A DNA stretch of 58,679 bases. Source: Foetidibacter luteolus. Its GTDB lineage: Bacteria > Bacteroidota > Bacteroidia > Chitinophagales > Chitinophagaceae. The DNA is taken from positions 1-58,679 of the forward strand of contig NZ_VVIP01000063.1 in the NCBI RefSeq assembly GCF_009650435.1. The letters run 5' to 3'. A program made the position numbers and the translations under genes. Shown piece after piece: positions 8,130-17,192 of this stretch; the first letter of the stretch is position 1, and every line of letters starts with the position of its first letter. Under the pieces are notes generated by a model. That model had not been told where the DNA came from, ran no database searches, and saw nothing but the letters and a program-made list of their open reading frames with translations.

Positions 8130-9866
8130 ATGCAGATATATAAAGTAATGATAGCTTTCGTCCTGGCGGCATGTGTGGCCCCGGTATTTGCGCAGGTTAC
8201 CATAGCTGGCAAGCATTCGCAAACCACTATTTGCAACCCGCTTAACCTTAGTTACCGTTTTTGCCTGGATTCTCCGTCAAGAAGGGAAGCCGCCGACCCA
8301 ACCATCGTTAATTTTAAAAACGAATACTACCTGTTCGCGTCAAAATCGGGCGGTTACTGGCATTCAACAGACCTGGCCAACTGGCAGCTTATCAGCACTG
8401 CAGACCTTCCGCTAGAAGATTATGCACCGGCGGCCTTTGTTATGCGTGATACCCTTTTTTTTATGGCGTCCGCAGGCAAGCCTGTTATTTATAAAACAGC
8501 CGATCCTCAATCAGGCAAATGGCAGGTTGCATGCCCCGCTTTTGCTATCGGCATGATTGACCCCGCTTTCCTGGTGGATGATGATGGCCGTCTGTACTTT
8601 TATTACGGCTGTTCTAATATCAACCCTATTTATGGCGTAGAGCTGGATACGGTAACTTTTGCCCCTTTAGGTAAGCCTGTTGCATTGATGAACAGCAATA
8701 AAAAACAGTACGGGTGGGAGCGTAAGGGCGATTACAACGATGGTACGGACAACCCCTGGATTGAAGGCGCATGGGTTAACAAACAAAACGGTAAATATTA
8801 CCTGCAATACGCTGGCCCGGGTACAGAATATAAAAGTTATGCAGACGCGGTATATGTAAGCTACAGCCCACTGGGCCCGTACCAGTTGGCGCCCAACAAC
8901 CCCTTCTCGTCAAAACCCGAAGGTTTTATAGCGGGTGCGGGGCATGGAAGCACTTTTAAAGATATATACGGCAACTACTGGCATATTGGTACCATGACCA
9001 TCTCGCAAAAGCACATGTTTGAAAGGCGCCTGGGCCTGTTCCCCACTTTTTTTGACGGCGATGGGGCGCTTTATACCTATACCGGTTTTGGCGATTTTCC
9101 CATGCGTATGCCACGGCAAAAGATAAAAAGCCCTGGTGACTTATTCCCCGGCTGGATGCTGCTGTCTTACAAAAAGCAGGTGCAGGTTTCTTCCGAAAGC
9201 CCGGGCCATGAAAAAAGCCTTTTGAATGATGAAGATGTAAGAACATTTTGGAGCGCCCAAACGGGCAATAAAGGCGAATGGGCCAGGCTTGATTTAGGCG
9301 CTGACTGCAGTATAAACGCGGTGCAGCTAAACTTTGCTGAACACCTTGCCCAGGCCCGGGGCCGCAACGACAGTTTATATTTTGCCTACCTGCTGGAATA
9401 TTCCACCGATGATAAAAACTGGCACACACTTGCGGATAAAACCAATAGCCGCGATGATTTATCCCATGATTACATTGAACTGGAAAAAGCTGTTAAAGCA
9501 AGGTATTTGCGCCTGGTTAACCATCATACGCCCAGCGGCAACTTTGCCCTTGCGGGTTTTAGGGTATTCGGCAAAGGCGGTGGAAAAGTGCCCGCCGAAG
9601 TAACAGGGCTTGCTGTTAACCGCTTAAGTAACGACGCTGCAATTGTTAACCTGCAGTGGCAAAAGGCGCCCGGCGCTACCGGTTACAATATCCGTTATGG
9701 AACAGCGCCTGGTAAAATGTACCATGTTTACCAGGTTCTTGACACCGCAGCCTTAACCATCAGGAGCCTTAACCAAAGCGAAACCTATTATTTTTCGATA
9801 GACGCTTTTAACGATGCCGGTGTAACCACAAGTAAAAAGGTTATAGTGGCCCATCCGGTACAATAA
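8130..9866 (+). CDS. GH43-family glycosidase with discoidin-like and fibronectin III domains
   Basis: 578 residues with a signal peptide ending at V-F-A-Q. The five-bladed beta-propeller catalytic domain spans about 30-330. The GH43 triad is visible: base D56 in A-A-D-P-T-I, pKa modulator D144 in M-I-D-P-A-F, and acid E212 in W-I-E-G-A-W. It is followed by an F5/8 type C (CBM32-like) domain at about 345-480, containing S-L-L-N-D-E-D-V-R-T-F-W-S and A-R-Y-L-R-L-V-N. A fibronectin III domain (about 485-575) ends the protein. GH43 enzymes here would be alpha-L-arabinofuranosidases or beta-xylosidases; the subfamily cannot be set by eye. It is monocistronic in appearance, with an intrinsic terminator just downstream. 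Likely periplasmic or surface located. Confidence 0.87.
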   Translation: MQIYKVMIAFVLAACVAPVFAQVTIAGKHSQTTICNPLNLSYRFCLDSPSRREAADPTIVNFKNEYYLFASKSGGYWHSTDLANWQLISTADLPLEDYAPAAFVMRDTLFFMASAGKPVIYKTADPQSGKWQVACPAFAIGMIDPAFLVDDDGRLYFYYGCSNINPIYGVELDTVTFAPLGKPVALMNSNKKQYGWERKGDYNDGTDNPWIEGAWVNKQNGKYYLQYAGPGTEYKSYADAVYVSYSPLGPYQLAPNNPFSSKPEGFIAGAGHGSTFKDIYGNYWHIGTMTISQKHMFERRLGLFPTFFDGDGALYTYTGFGDFPMRMPRQKIKSPGDLFPGWMLLSYKKQVQVSSESPGHEKSLLNDEDVRTFWSAQTGNKGEWARLDLGADCSINAVQLNFAEHLAQARGRNDSLYFAYLLEYSTDDKNWHTLADKTNSRDDLSHDYIELEKAVKARYLRLVNHHTPSGNFALAGFRVFGKGGGKVPAEVTGLAVNRLSNDAAIVNLQWQKAPGATGYNIRYGTAPGKMYHVYQVLDTAALTIRSLNQSETYYFSIDAFNDAGVTTSKKVIVAHPVQ

Positions 9867-9910
9867 GTTCCGCAGGCAATTAACGCACAGATTTTTGAAC
9901 AAGCATAGCA

Positions 9911-9942
9911 GGCCCTGTGTATTTACGCAGGGCCAATTTTTT
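9911..9942 (+). terminator. Intrinsic terminator after the GH43 gene
   Basis: Stem GGCCCTGTGT (9911-9920) pairs with ACGCAGGGCC (9925-9934) with one G-T pair, a 4-nt loop, and then AATTTTTTT. It lies 45 bp after the GH43 stop codon. Confidence 0.8.
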
Positions 9943-9965
9943 TGCAAGCCGCAGGCATGGATATT

Positions 9966-10074
9966 TTTTGGGGGTGTCCCTCGTACCTCGGGCCGGGCTT
10001 TCCGCTCATACTCCGGCACAAAGCAGCGCTGCGATGGCTTCACCGGGGTATCCGCTGCAATCCCTCACCCGACA
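9966..10074 (+). repeat. Dispersed intergenic repeat, family B, copy 1
   Basis: About 110 bp starting GGGGGTGTCCC, then GGGCCGGGCTTTCCGCTCAT, then a block like GCTGCGATGGCTTCACCGGG, and ending CAATCCCTCACCCG. Other copies are at 29661-29770 (reverse) and 44472-44586 (forward). It lies between the convergent GH43 and enolase-superfamily genes. The ORFs that cross it are repeat-derived and are not annotated. Confidence 0.75.
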
Positions 10075-10112
10075 GTGTAACAGGCTGCTTTTTTTGCCGG
10101 CGGTCGTTGTGC

Positions 10113-11387
10113 CTATTCAAAAAAAGGAATGCCTGGAACGGCATATTTTTTCATTGCCTCCTCGTTAATTTCCACCCCAACCCCTGGTTTTTCAGAAACA
10201 GTAATGAAGCTGTTGTTCACCCACTCCCCATCGTATTTTACAATCTCTTTAAACATCGGGTCTGTATGGAAATAAGATTGCCATTCCAATATCAAAAAGT
10301 TGGGAACAGAAGCGCAGACATGGCAGGATGCCATAGCCCCCAGGAAAGAAGCCACCATGTGCGGTGCAAAAGGTGTGTAATACAGGTTGGCCAAATTAGC
10401 TATCCGCTGGCCTTCGCCAAGCCCGCCGGCTTTTTGCAGGTCGGGCATCACTATGTCAACTGCCCCTATTTCCAGCAGGGGCCTAAAGCCATAGGCCAGG
10501 TAATGGTTTTCGCCGGCAGCTATGGGGGTAGAAGTAAAATCTGTAATCAGCTTGTAAGCTTCAGCATTCTCCGCCGGTATAGGCTCTTCCAGCCACATCA
10601 GGTTAAGGGGCTCTAACAGCTTGGCCACTGCTTTGCCGGTAACGGCATCGTACCTGCCATGCATGTCAACAAGAATGTCTGTTTCCGGTCCAACGGCCTC
10701 CCTGGCGGCTGCAATCTGGTCATGCATCCTTTGCAGTTCGCCCGGGCTGGCAGTCCAGTTAAACCTGTCGTACTTTTTGGGGTCGTTGGCCTGGTCAAGG
10801 TCAAACTTTATGGCATTAAACCCCATGTTTTTTGATTTCAGGGCTGCTTCGGCAAAATCTTTTGGCTGGGGCAGGGTTCGCTGGTATAAGGCTGTGTCGC
10901 AATATACCCTTATTTTATCGCGGAATTTGCCGCCCAGCAGTTGGTACACCGGCACATTCAGTGCTTTACCCGCTAAATCCCACAGGGCAGATTCTATAGC
11001 CGACAGTACTGCCACATACATGCCAGACTGGGCGCCCTGGAAAAAGCCGGATTTCCTGATGAACTCAAACAGCCTGTGCACATTTAGCGGGCTTTGCCCT
11101 TTTATCCTGGCGCCAAAATTTTTCACCAGGTGGTAGGTGCCGGGCACCGCGTCAACACCTTCCCCACAACCCCATATATCCTGGTTGGTATAAATTTTTA
11201 CAAAAAGGCTGCCCTTAACATAACCACACTTTATGTCGGTTATTTTAAGGTCAGAAGGGGCGGAGCGTTTTTCAAATTTTTCCACTGATGCTTCATATTG
11301 CTGCCCAAAAGCGGGCAGGGTAGCAAGGGGGCTCAGTGCGGCGGCAATGGCTGCCTTGGTTAAAAAGTTTCTTCTTGAATTATGCAT
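10113..11387 (-). CDS. Enolase-superfamily (mandelate racemase/sugar-acid dehydratase) protein with Tat signal
   Basis: 424 residues from the ATG at 11387. An upstream in-frame Met would add 27 residues without homologous character. The start N-S-R-R-N-F-L-T-K plus a hydrophobic stretch ending A-F-G-Q is a textbook twin-arginine signal, so the mature enzyme should be folded and then exported. The TIM barrel shows the three Mg ligands of the superfamily in D-I-L-V-D-M-H-G-R, W-L-E-E-P and A-G-E-N-H. A K-F-D motif sits on an early strand, and F-A-P-H-M near the end supplies the usual histidine. D-M-H-G-R and G-E-N-H recall sugar-acid dehydratases such as D-galactonate dehydratase. The likely reaction is dehydration (or epimerization) of an aldonic acid outside the cytoplasm. 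It is the third gene of an operon after the BASS symporter and the RraA-like protein. Confidence 0.85.
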   Translation of the reverse strand: MHNSRRNFLTKAAIAAALSPLATLPAFGQQYEASVEKFEKRSAPSDLKITDIKCGYVKGSLFVKIYTNQDIWGCGEGVDAVPGTYHLVKNFGARIKGQSPLNVHRLFEFIRKSGFFQGAQSGMYVAVLSAIESALWDLAGKALNVPVYQLLGGKFRDKIRVYCDTALYQRTLPQPKDFAEAALKSKNMGFNAIKFDLDQANDPKKYDRFNWTASPGELQRMHDQIAAAREAVGPETDILVDMHGRYDAVTGKAVAKLLEPLNLMWLEEPIPAENAEAYKLITDFTSTPIAAGENHYLAYGFRPLLEIGAVDIVMPDLQKAGGLGEGQRIANLANLYYTPFAPHMVASFLGAMASCHVCASVPNFLILEWQSYFHTDPMFKEIVKYDGEWVNNSFITVSEKPGVGVEINEEAMKKYAVPGIPFFE

Positions 11388-11461
11388 AGGTGTTGTTTTA
11401 TAATCGCTGTACTTATTTGTTGTGCCTGTGTAATGCGGTGTGCGTGGGCGGTGCGTATATG

Positions 11462-12406
11462 CTACCACGTTCTGTCTTTAAGGTATTCCTGTATTTGCTG
11501 TTTACCTACCGGCAATTCGTTAATATGGTCGTTAAGCCACCGGGAAAAGTCCTTTTCAATTTCGTCGCTCCACCGGGCATCAATCTGCCCGGCAGTATAA
11601 GTGCCTTCTTTTAACCTTTGATGGCCAAACAGGTCGCGGAGCCTTACAATTTCCGAAGTGGTTACCACTTTTTCTGCCAGGTGCGGCGGTATAAAAACAA
11701 CAACGCCCAGTTTGCCAAGTACTATGTCTCCCGGCATAACTGTTACCGTACGGATGCGGGTTGGATGATTGATGCCCACAATCATTGTATTCAGATCGCC
11801 GGGAGGGTTGTGATAGGAGGGGTCGTAGCTGGTATAATAGGATGTAAAGCCGCCTATTTCTTTCAGTCCTTCAATATCGCGGAGTGCCCCGTCGTAAACA
11901 ATGCCGTTGCCTGTCTTCGCGTAGATGGCATTGCCCACATTATCGCCAATGGTGGGGCCGTTGCGGTGGGCGCCAAACTGGTCAGCTACATACACATCGC
12001 CCTGTACCAGCAGGTCAACAGCCCAGGTATTCTGCCCTCTTTTTCCACTCTTTTTGCCAACGGAATCTATGGCGCCCCACACATCGGGCCGGGCGGGCAT
12101 AAAGCTGGTGGTTACGGCCCTGCCCACCAGCACACTGTCTGGGTTAATAACCTGCCAGCCTTCGGCAACCTGGTAAGCATACCCGGCATTTTTCATCACT
12201 GCCCAGGCTTCTTCCACGCTAACAGACTTCATCCTGCGCAGGATGTCGTCAGGCACTTTCGGCCTGCCGTCCGCAAAGCGTTCCCCTTTCCATAAACGGG
12301 TAAGGCCAATTAATTCTTCCTTTGTAATCTGTACCTGCTGGCTATAACTGGTATGCAGGTAAAATAATGTTGCACACAGCAGCATCAAAAATTTAGATTT
12401 TGGCAT
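11462..12406 (-). CDS. RraA-family protein (4-hydroxy-2-oxo acid aldolase-like) with Sec signal
   Basis: 314 residues from the Met at 12406. The in-frame Met at 12448 would place 14 extra residues before a clear Sec signal (K-S-K-F-L-M-L-L-C-A-T-L-F). The RraA fold is recognised by G-D-N-V-G-N-A, then the A-x-x-x-G-x-G-I-V-Y-D-G-A-L-R-D motif. Its arginine and aspartate match the catalytic pair of HMG/CHA-type pyruvate aldolases. The family also includes RNase E inhibitors, which lack enzyme activity, but the signal peptide excludes that role. The likely reaction is cleavage of a 2-keto-4-hydroxy acid to pyruvate and an aldehyde. The genes on either side, in the same operon, encode the enolase-superfamily protein and the BASS transporter. 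A signal peptide on an RraA protein is unusual. Confidence 0.82.
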   Translation of the reverse strand: MPKSKFLMLLCATLFYLHTSYSQQVQITKEELIGLTRLWKGERFADGRPKVPDDILRRMKSVSVEEAWAVMKNAGYAYQVAEGWQVINPDSVLVGRAVTTSFMPARPDVWGAIDSVGKKSGKRGQNTWAVDLLVQGDVYVADQFGAHRNGPTIGDNVGNAIYAKTGNGIVYDGALRDIEGLKEIGGFTSYYTSYDPSYHNPPGDLNTMIVGINHPTRIRTVTVMPGDIVLGKLGVVVFIPPHLAEKVVTTSEIVRLRDLFGHQRLKEGTYTAGQIDARWSDEIEKDFSRWLNDHINELPVGKQQIQEYLKDRTW

Positions 12407-12444
12407 AGGTTCATGTTTTTTGGCGGCCGTATTTACAGCCGTTA

Positions 12445-13542
12445 TCAATCAATAGTTGTATGTTTTGATTCTTTTGGCGGCCTGCGGTGCCAGTAAGATG
12501 CCAGCAGGCTGCCGGTTGTATTCATCAGAGGCCCAAAAATGGCCGGCGCTAATCCTACTGTGGCCAGTTTGCCCATTTCTTTGGCCAACCCGCTGGCCAG
12601 CCCCGCATTTTGCATACCCACTTCTATCGCTATAGTGCGGCAGTCGCGTTCGCTCATCCTGAAGAGCCTGCCGGTCCAATACCCCAGGGTATAACCAGAC
12701 AGGTTGTGTATCAATACCAGTATTACCAGTACAGGGCCGATACTCAGGAGGCTGTTACGGCCGGCGGCGGTAATAATGACAAGAATAAACGCTATACCAA
12801 ACATAGAAACCATCGGCATAATGGTTTCCAGCCATTTTTTGTTACCCCGCAGCAGCTTATTGGCTATAATGCCTGCGCCAATAGGGAGTATAACCATCTG
12901 GATAATATCCCACATCATCTTTGCCGCGTCTATTTCTACAAAAGCTCCGGCCAGCCATTTCATCAGGAATGGGGTTACAAAAGGGGCCAGCATGGTTGAT
13001 ACTGCGGTAATTGTTATGGACAATGCAAGGTTGGCTTTGGCCAGGTAGGAAATAACGTTAGATGCCATCCCATTAGGGGAACATCCAATGAGGATGATGC
13101 CCGCCGCAATTTCAGGGGGCAGGCCACTGAAGTTTGCTATCGTAAAACCTAACAGGGGCATGATGATAAAATGGCTTACAACGCCTATGAATACGCCGAC
13201 CGGGTTTTTAATCACACCGGCAAAATCACCCAGGCCCATGGAAGTTCCCATGCCGAACATAATAAGCTGTATAAGGGGCGTTATGAGTGCGGATAATTTA
13301 AAAGACCCCCAACTGATAAAGTACTGTGGGTGATACAGGGCCATGCAGACAACCCCCACAATGGTTAAAGTGTAAGAAAAACCTGACAGGTGCACATTTC
13401 CCCTGAAAGCATACGCCAGCAGGAGAAAAAAAGCTGTAAGCAACCATCCGGCTATCACATGATTGCCCTGAACTGTCAGAATAAGGTAGGCTGTTGCCAG
13501 CACACTGGCTGCGGCGTATAAGAATTTGCTAAGTGGTGTCAT
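12445..13542 (-). CDS. BASS (bile acid:Na+ symporter) family transporter
   Basis: 365 residues with about ten hydrophobic segments, the normal BASS layout. Family motifs are G-C-S-P-N-G-M-A-S-N in the first half, near the sodium site, and E-V-G-M-Q-N-A-G-L-A in the second half. Bacterial members rarely carry bile acids; known substrates of relatives include ketopantoate and, in plants, pyruvate. It is the first gene of a leftward operon with the RraA-like and enolase-superfamily genes (39 bp to the RraA start). The parsimonious inference is inner-membrane uptake of an organic acid made by those two exported enzymes, for example pyruvate or a keto-deoxy sugar acid. The substrate cannot be read from sequence. 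Confidence 0.85.
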   Translation of the reverse strand: MTPLSKFLYAAASVLATAYLILTVQGNHVIAGWLLTAFFLLLAYAFRGNVHLSGFSYTLTIVGVVCMALYHPQYFISWGSFKLSALITPLIQLIMFGMGTSMGLGDFAGVIKNPVGVFIGVVSHFIIMPLLGFTIANFSGLPPEIAAGIILIGCSPNGMASNVISYLAKANLALSITITAVSTMLAPFVTPFLMKWLAGAFVEIDAAKMMWDIIQMVILPIGAGIIANKLLRGNKKWLETIMPMVSMFGIAFILVIITAAGRNSLLSIGPVLVILVLIHNLSGYTLGYWTGRLFRMSERDCRTIAIEVGMQNAGLASGLAKEMGKLATVGLAPAIFGPLMNTTGSLLASYWHRRPPKESKHTTID

Positions 13543-14015
13543 GCTTTTATAAATTTCCTGTCATTCCGCATGGGGTGGTTTTAAATCTCAAATGCGGGTA
13601 CTGAACTTAAAAAATGTGTTTATTTTTTTGTTTTAACGCTGTGTAAATTGTCATTATAACAATTTTAAAAAGCCCTGTTCCATAAAGAAGGTTTATTTTA
13701 TCAGCATGCATACATAACCATGATTTATATTATGCATACAGCTTAGGCCAACAGGTATGTTTTTTTAAATAATTGATTATCAATATAAATTAAATTTATT
13801 TCACTGGCTTTAAATAAGGGGCGTCTGGAAGGGGCGTTTGTACAACCGCACAATCATAAAGCAATCATCGCTCATCAAATATCAGCTAAATAAAAATATT
13901 ATTTGTACAAAATACAACACTGTTCTTTTTTGGAAGTTTGATAGGGCCGGGTGTGATATTATTGTATCCTAAACTGCACATTCAGCGCCATTAATTAATC
14001 AAACAGCCTGCTTAT
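13543..14015. promoter_or_regulatory. AT-rich divergent intergenic region (BASS operon / susC)
   Basis: 473 bp with no ORF. It must hold the promoters of the leftward BASS-RraA-enolase operon and the rightward SusC-SusD operon. TATTATTTG (13897-13905) and TATTATTG (13957-13964) resemble the Bacteroidota -7 box TAnnTTTG but neither fits exactly, and I found no well-spaced TTTG -33 partner. No clear operator palindrome was seen. Shared control of the two operons from here is plausible. Confidence 0.5.
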
Positions 14016-17000
14016 ATGAAAGAAAGAAACACTCCGGTGACATCGCCGGTCGCCTGCCGCTTTTACTTATTTTTTTTGTTACAGTTTATTTTGTCTGGCT
14101 CTCTTTTAGCGCAAAGCATTTCGGGAACAGTAACTGACAGGGAACAACGGCCCATTTCGGGGGCCACAGTAACTGTAAAGGGTACCGCCAGGTCTGCCAT
14201 TACCGATAATGTCGGAAAATTCACTATCAATGCCGCGGAAGCAGACGTGCTGGTAATTTCATTTATTGGGTTTGTAACACAGGAGATAACTGTAGGCAAC
14301 AAAACCAATATAGCTGTCAGCCTTGCCTCTTCCGAAGCAACCGACCTGGATACGGTCATCGTAGTAGCGCTTGGCATGAAAAGGGAGTCAAAGAAGCTTG
14401 GCTATTCCGCCGAAACCGTTAAAGTGAATGAGCTTCAGCAAAACCGTACCGTAAATGTAATGAATGCCCTGGAAGGCAAAGTAGCCGGGCTGGATATCTC
14501 CCCGCCCTCTTCCGGCGCCGGTTCCAGCACCAAGATACGCCTGCGGGGCCAGTCCGCATTTGCCGGGGCCGTCAACTCGCCACTGATTGTTATCAACGGC
14601 CTTCCAATGGACCAGGGGGCCCGTGGTGCAGATGGAAATAATTCACTCGACCTCGGTGATAATATGCAGCAGATAAACCCGGATGATATAGAAAGCATGA
14701 CTGTTTTGAAAGGTGCTACTGCCGCCGCTTTATACGGCTCCAGAGCAGCCAACGGGGCTATTATCATCACCACCAAGAATGGGGCAAAAAATACGGGTAT
14801 AGGTGTTGAACTGAATTCAAATTTTTCGGCAGACCAGGTAATTGACCTTACCGACTTTCAATACGAGTATGGCCAGGGCCAGGCCGGCGTACGTCCGCAA
14901 TCGCCCGGCCAGGCTGTCACCACCGGCCAGTTTGGTTGGGGTGAGAAGTACGATGGGGCACTAACCTATCAGTTCGATGGCGAACAAAGGCCCTACCTGC
15001 CACAAAGAAACAGGATCAAGCAATTTTTCAGGACCGGAACGTCGTTCACCAATACCATCGCCCTGTCAGGCGGTAATTCAAGGGGCAGCTTCCGCGCCTC
15101 TTTTTCCAACCAGGATGCCAAAGGGATTGCACCCAATAATGATTACGAAAAGAAAATATTTAACCTTGGCGTTAATTACAAGTTACACGAAAAATTATCC
15201 CTGCAGGTAAATGTTAACTATGCGTACGAAAACAATAACAACCCTCCGCAAGTGGGCGTACAGGGTGCCGGGTCGCCAAATTTCCTGTACAGGTTAAGTA
15301 ACTCAATAGGGCTTGACGTATTAAGGGAAAAAGCTGTCTCTGACAACGGTACTGAACGCCAGACGTCCGGTTTTCAGACAACCCTGATTAACCCCTACTA
15401 CCTCATGCCGCGCCAGTTTATCATCAATAAAAGAGACCGCCTCCTCGGAACTGCAACGCTGCGCTATGACCCCTTTAAATGGTTTTATATACAGGGCCGG
15501 GTAAACATGGATTATGTCTCCACCTTACTTGAGCAAAACTATCCCACCGGTACAGGCAGTTCAACACCGCTCAACCAGGCAGGCACCGGCTTTAATGGAA
15601 CGTATAGCGTTAATACAGGTACCGGCAGGCAAATGAATATGGACTTTTTGGCCGGGGCGCATCATTCCTTTGGCGACTTCTCAGCAGACCTTAGCGTAGG
15701 CGGTAACATTTTCACCACCAACAACCGCACGTCCAACCTGAGTGTTGTTGACTTCACGGTGAGGGATCTCTATTCTTTCGAGAATGGTATCATTAAATCA
15801 GACCCCAATAACCCAACCAACTTTGGTATTTACAAGGAACGGGTTAATTCGCTGTATGCATTTGCCGAGTTTGGATATAAAGGATTGGTATTTTTAAATG
15901 TTACAGGGCGCAACGACTGGTTTACGGTATTAAACCCCCGCAACAACAGTTCTTTCTACCCGTCGGTTAGCGGAAGCTTCATATTTTCCGAACTGCTTAA
16001 AAGTTTCTCCTGGCTTAACTATGGCAAGTTAAGGGCCTCTTACGCCGATGTGGGAAGTGCCAATGGCATTGGCGCCTTTACCGGTGTTTTAAATTATGGC
16101 ATCCTGCCAAATCCATTCGGTGGTTTGAGCCTTGGCACCATTGCCAATACCAATAGCCCCAACGCCCTGTTGCGGCCATTTAGCGTAAGGGAAAAAGAAA
16201 TAGGTATTGAACTTAAAATGTTTGGCAGCAGGGTAAACCTGGATGTGGCAGCTTACGAAAAGGTTACCCGTGACCAGATACTGACGGTAGAAATTTCAAA
16301 TGCTTCCGGGTATGTAGGCACACCGCTTAACCTGGGCTCCCTGCGCAACCGCGGCATAGAATTTATGGTAGAGGTTATCCCGGTTAGGACTTCCAGCTTT
16401 GTATGGAGCAGTTCTTTCAATACTGCAACCAACAGCACAGCAGTGTTGTCCCTGGCCCCTGGTCAACAAAGGCAAATTGTGGCAACTTTTGGTGGAAATG
16501 AATTTATAGGATCATTGGTTTACGAGGTGGGCCAACCCCTAAACCAGCTCGCCGCAAAAACTTACCTGCGTAATGAAAAGGGTGAAATAATTGTGGGCGA
16601 TAATGGCCGCCTGCAGGCCAGCACAGGCAATAATGTACTTTTTGGCAGCGCTTTGCCAAAATTTACAGGGGGGTGGAACAACACTTTCCGCTACAAAAAT
16701 CTCAGTTTACTGGTGCATATAGATTATAAGGCAGGAGGAAAAATCCTTTCTTCCACGGCGCTTAATGGCCTGAGGCAGGGTCATACAAAAGCTTCATTGG
16801 TAGGCAGGGAAGGGGGTGTTATTTTCCCCGGTGTTCGTGCGGATGGATCCCCGAATACCACTGCTGTTGACCCGCAGTTATTCTACACCGATTACCGTAA
16901 CCTGCAAATAGCAGACCCTTTTGTTTTCAAATCAGATTTTATCAAGTTGAGGAATATTACGTTGACTTATGATTTTTCAAGGATGCTTTCGTCTAAAGTG

Positions 17001-17180
17001 AAATTCATCAAAGGCGTTACACTGTCAGCTTCATGCCGCAATGTTTTAATTATCAAAAAGTATCTCCCGGACCTTGACCCCGAAGCCTTCGCTTCCTCGG
17101 GAGATAACAGGGTTGGCTATGAACAAACCACATTGCCTACCACCAGGAATTATGGCGTTAACCTAAATGTGAAATTTTAA
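14016..17180 (+). CDS. SusC/RagA-family TonB-dependent outer-membrane transporter
   Basis: 1054 residues with a signal peptide ending at S-L-L-A-Q. A carboxypeptidase-regulatory-like domain follows at about 34-110 (G-T-V-T-D-R-E-Q-R-P-I-S-G-A-T-V). Next is a TonB-box region (D-L-D-T-V-I-V-V-A-L-G-M-K) and the plug domain. The SusC signature A-A-L-Y-G-S-R-A-A-N-G-A-I-I-I-T-T-K sits at about 230-250. The rest is a 22-strand-type barrel ending in a C-terminal N-V-K-F. It imports oligosaccharides over the outer membrane with TonB energy, capped by the SusD lipoprotein encoded 12 bp downstream. The neighbours (GH51, esterases, GH127) suggest arabinose-rich, possibly feruloylated, oligosaccharides as cargo. 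Confidence 0.95.
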   Translation: MKERNTPVTSPVACRFYLFFLLQFILSGSLLAQSISGTVTDREQRPISGATVTVKGTARSAITDNVGKFTINAAEADVLVISFIGFVTQEITVGNKTNIAVSLASSEATDLDTVIVVALGMKRESKKLGYSAETVKVNELQQNRTVNVMNALEGKVAGLDISPPSSGAGSSTKIRLRGQSAFAGAVNSPLIVINGLPMDQGARGADGNNSLDLGDNMQQINPDDIESMTVLKGATAAALYGSRAANGAIIITTKNGAKNTGIGVELNSNFSADQVIDLTDFQYEYGQGQAGVRPQSPGQAVTTGQFGWGEKYDGALTYQFDGEQRPYLPQRNRIKQFFRTGTSFTNTIALSGGNSRGSFRASFSNQDAKGIAPNNDYEKKIFNLGVNYKLHEKLSLQVNVNYAYENNNNPPQVGVQGAGSPNFLYRLSNSIGLDVLREKAVSDNGTERQTSGFQTTLINPYYLMPRQFIINKRDRLLGTATLRYDPFKWFYIQGRVNMDYVSTLLEQNYPTGTGSSTPLNQAGTGFNGTYSVNTGTGRQMNMDFLAGAHHSFGDFSADLSVGGNIFTTNNRTSNLSVVDFTVRDLYSFENGIIKSDPNNPTNFGIYKERVNSLYAFAEFGYKGLVFLNVTGRNDWFTVLNPRNNSSFYPSVSGSFIFSELLKSFSWLNYGKLRASYADVGSANGIGAFTGVLNYGILPNPFGGLSLGTIANTNSPNALLRPFSVREKEIGIELKMFGSRVNLDVAAYEKVTRDQILTVEISNASGYVGTPLNLGSLRNRGIEFMVEVIPVRTSSFVWSSSFNTATNSTAVLSLAPGQQRQIVATFGGNEFIGSLVYEVGQPLNQLAAKTYLRNEKGEIIVGDNGRLQASTGNNVLFGSALPKFTGGWNNTFRYKNLSLLVHIDYKAGGKILSSTALNGLRQGHTKASLVGREGGVIFPGVRADGSPNTTAVDPQLFYTDYRNLQIADPFVFKSDFIKLRNITLTYDFSRMLSSKVKFIKGVTLSASCRNVLIIKKYLPDLDPEAFASSGDNRVGYEQTTLPTTRNYGVNLNVKF

Positions 17181-17192
17181 AACTGAACGACG

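Noticed and set aside
9895..10168. Short ORFs over the family B repeat
   Set aside because: The frames are created by the repeat and are not conserved with the other copies.
13897..13964. Two TATTATTTG/TATTATTG sequences as the susC promoter
   Set aside because: Neither matches the -7 consensus exactly and no well-spaced -33 box is present; mentioned only as weak candidates.
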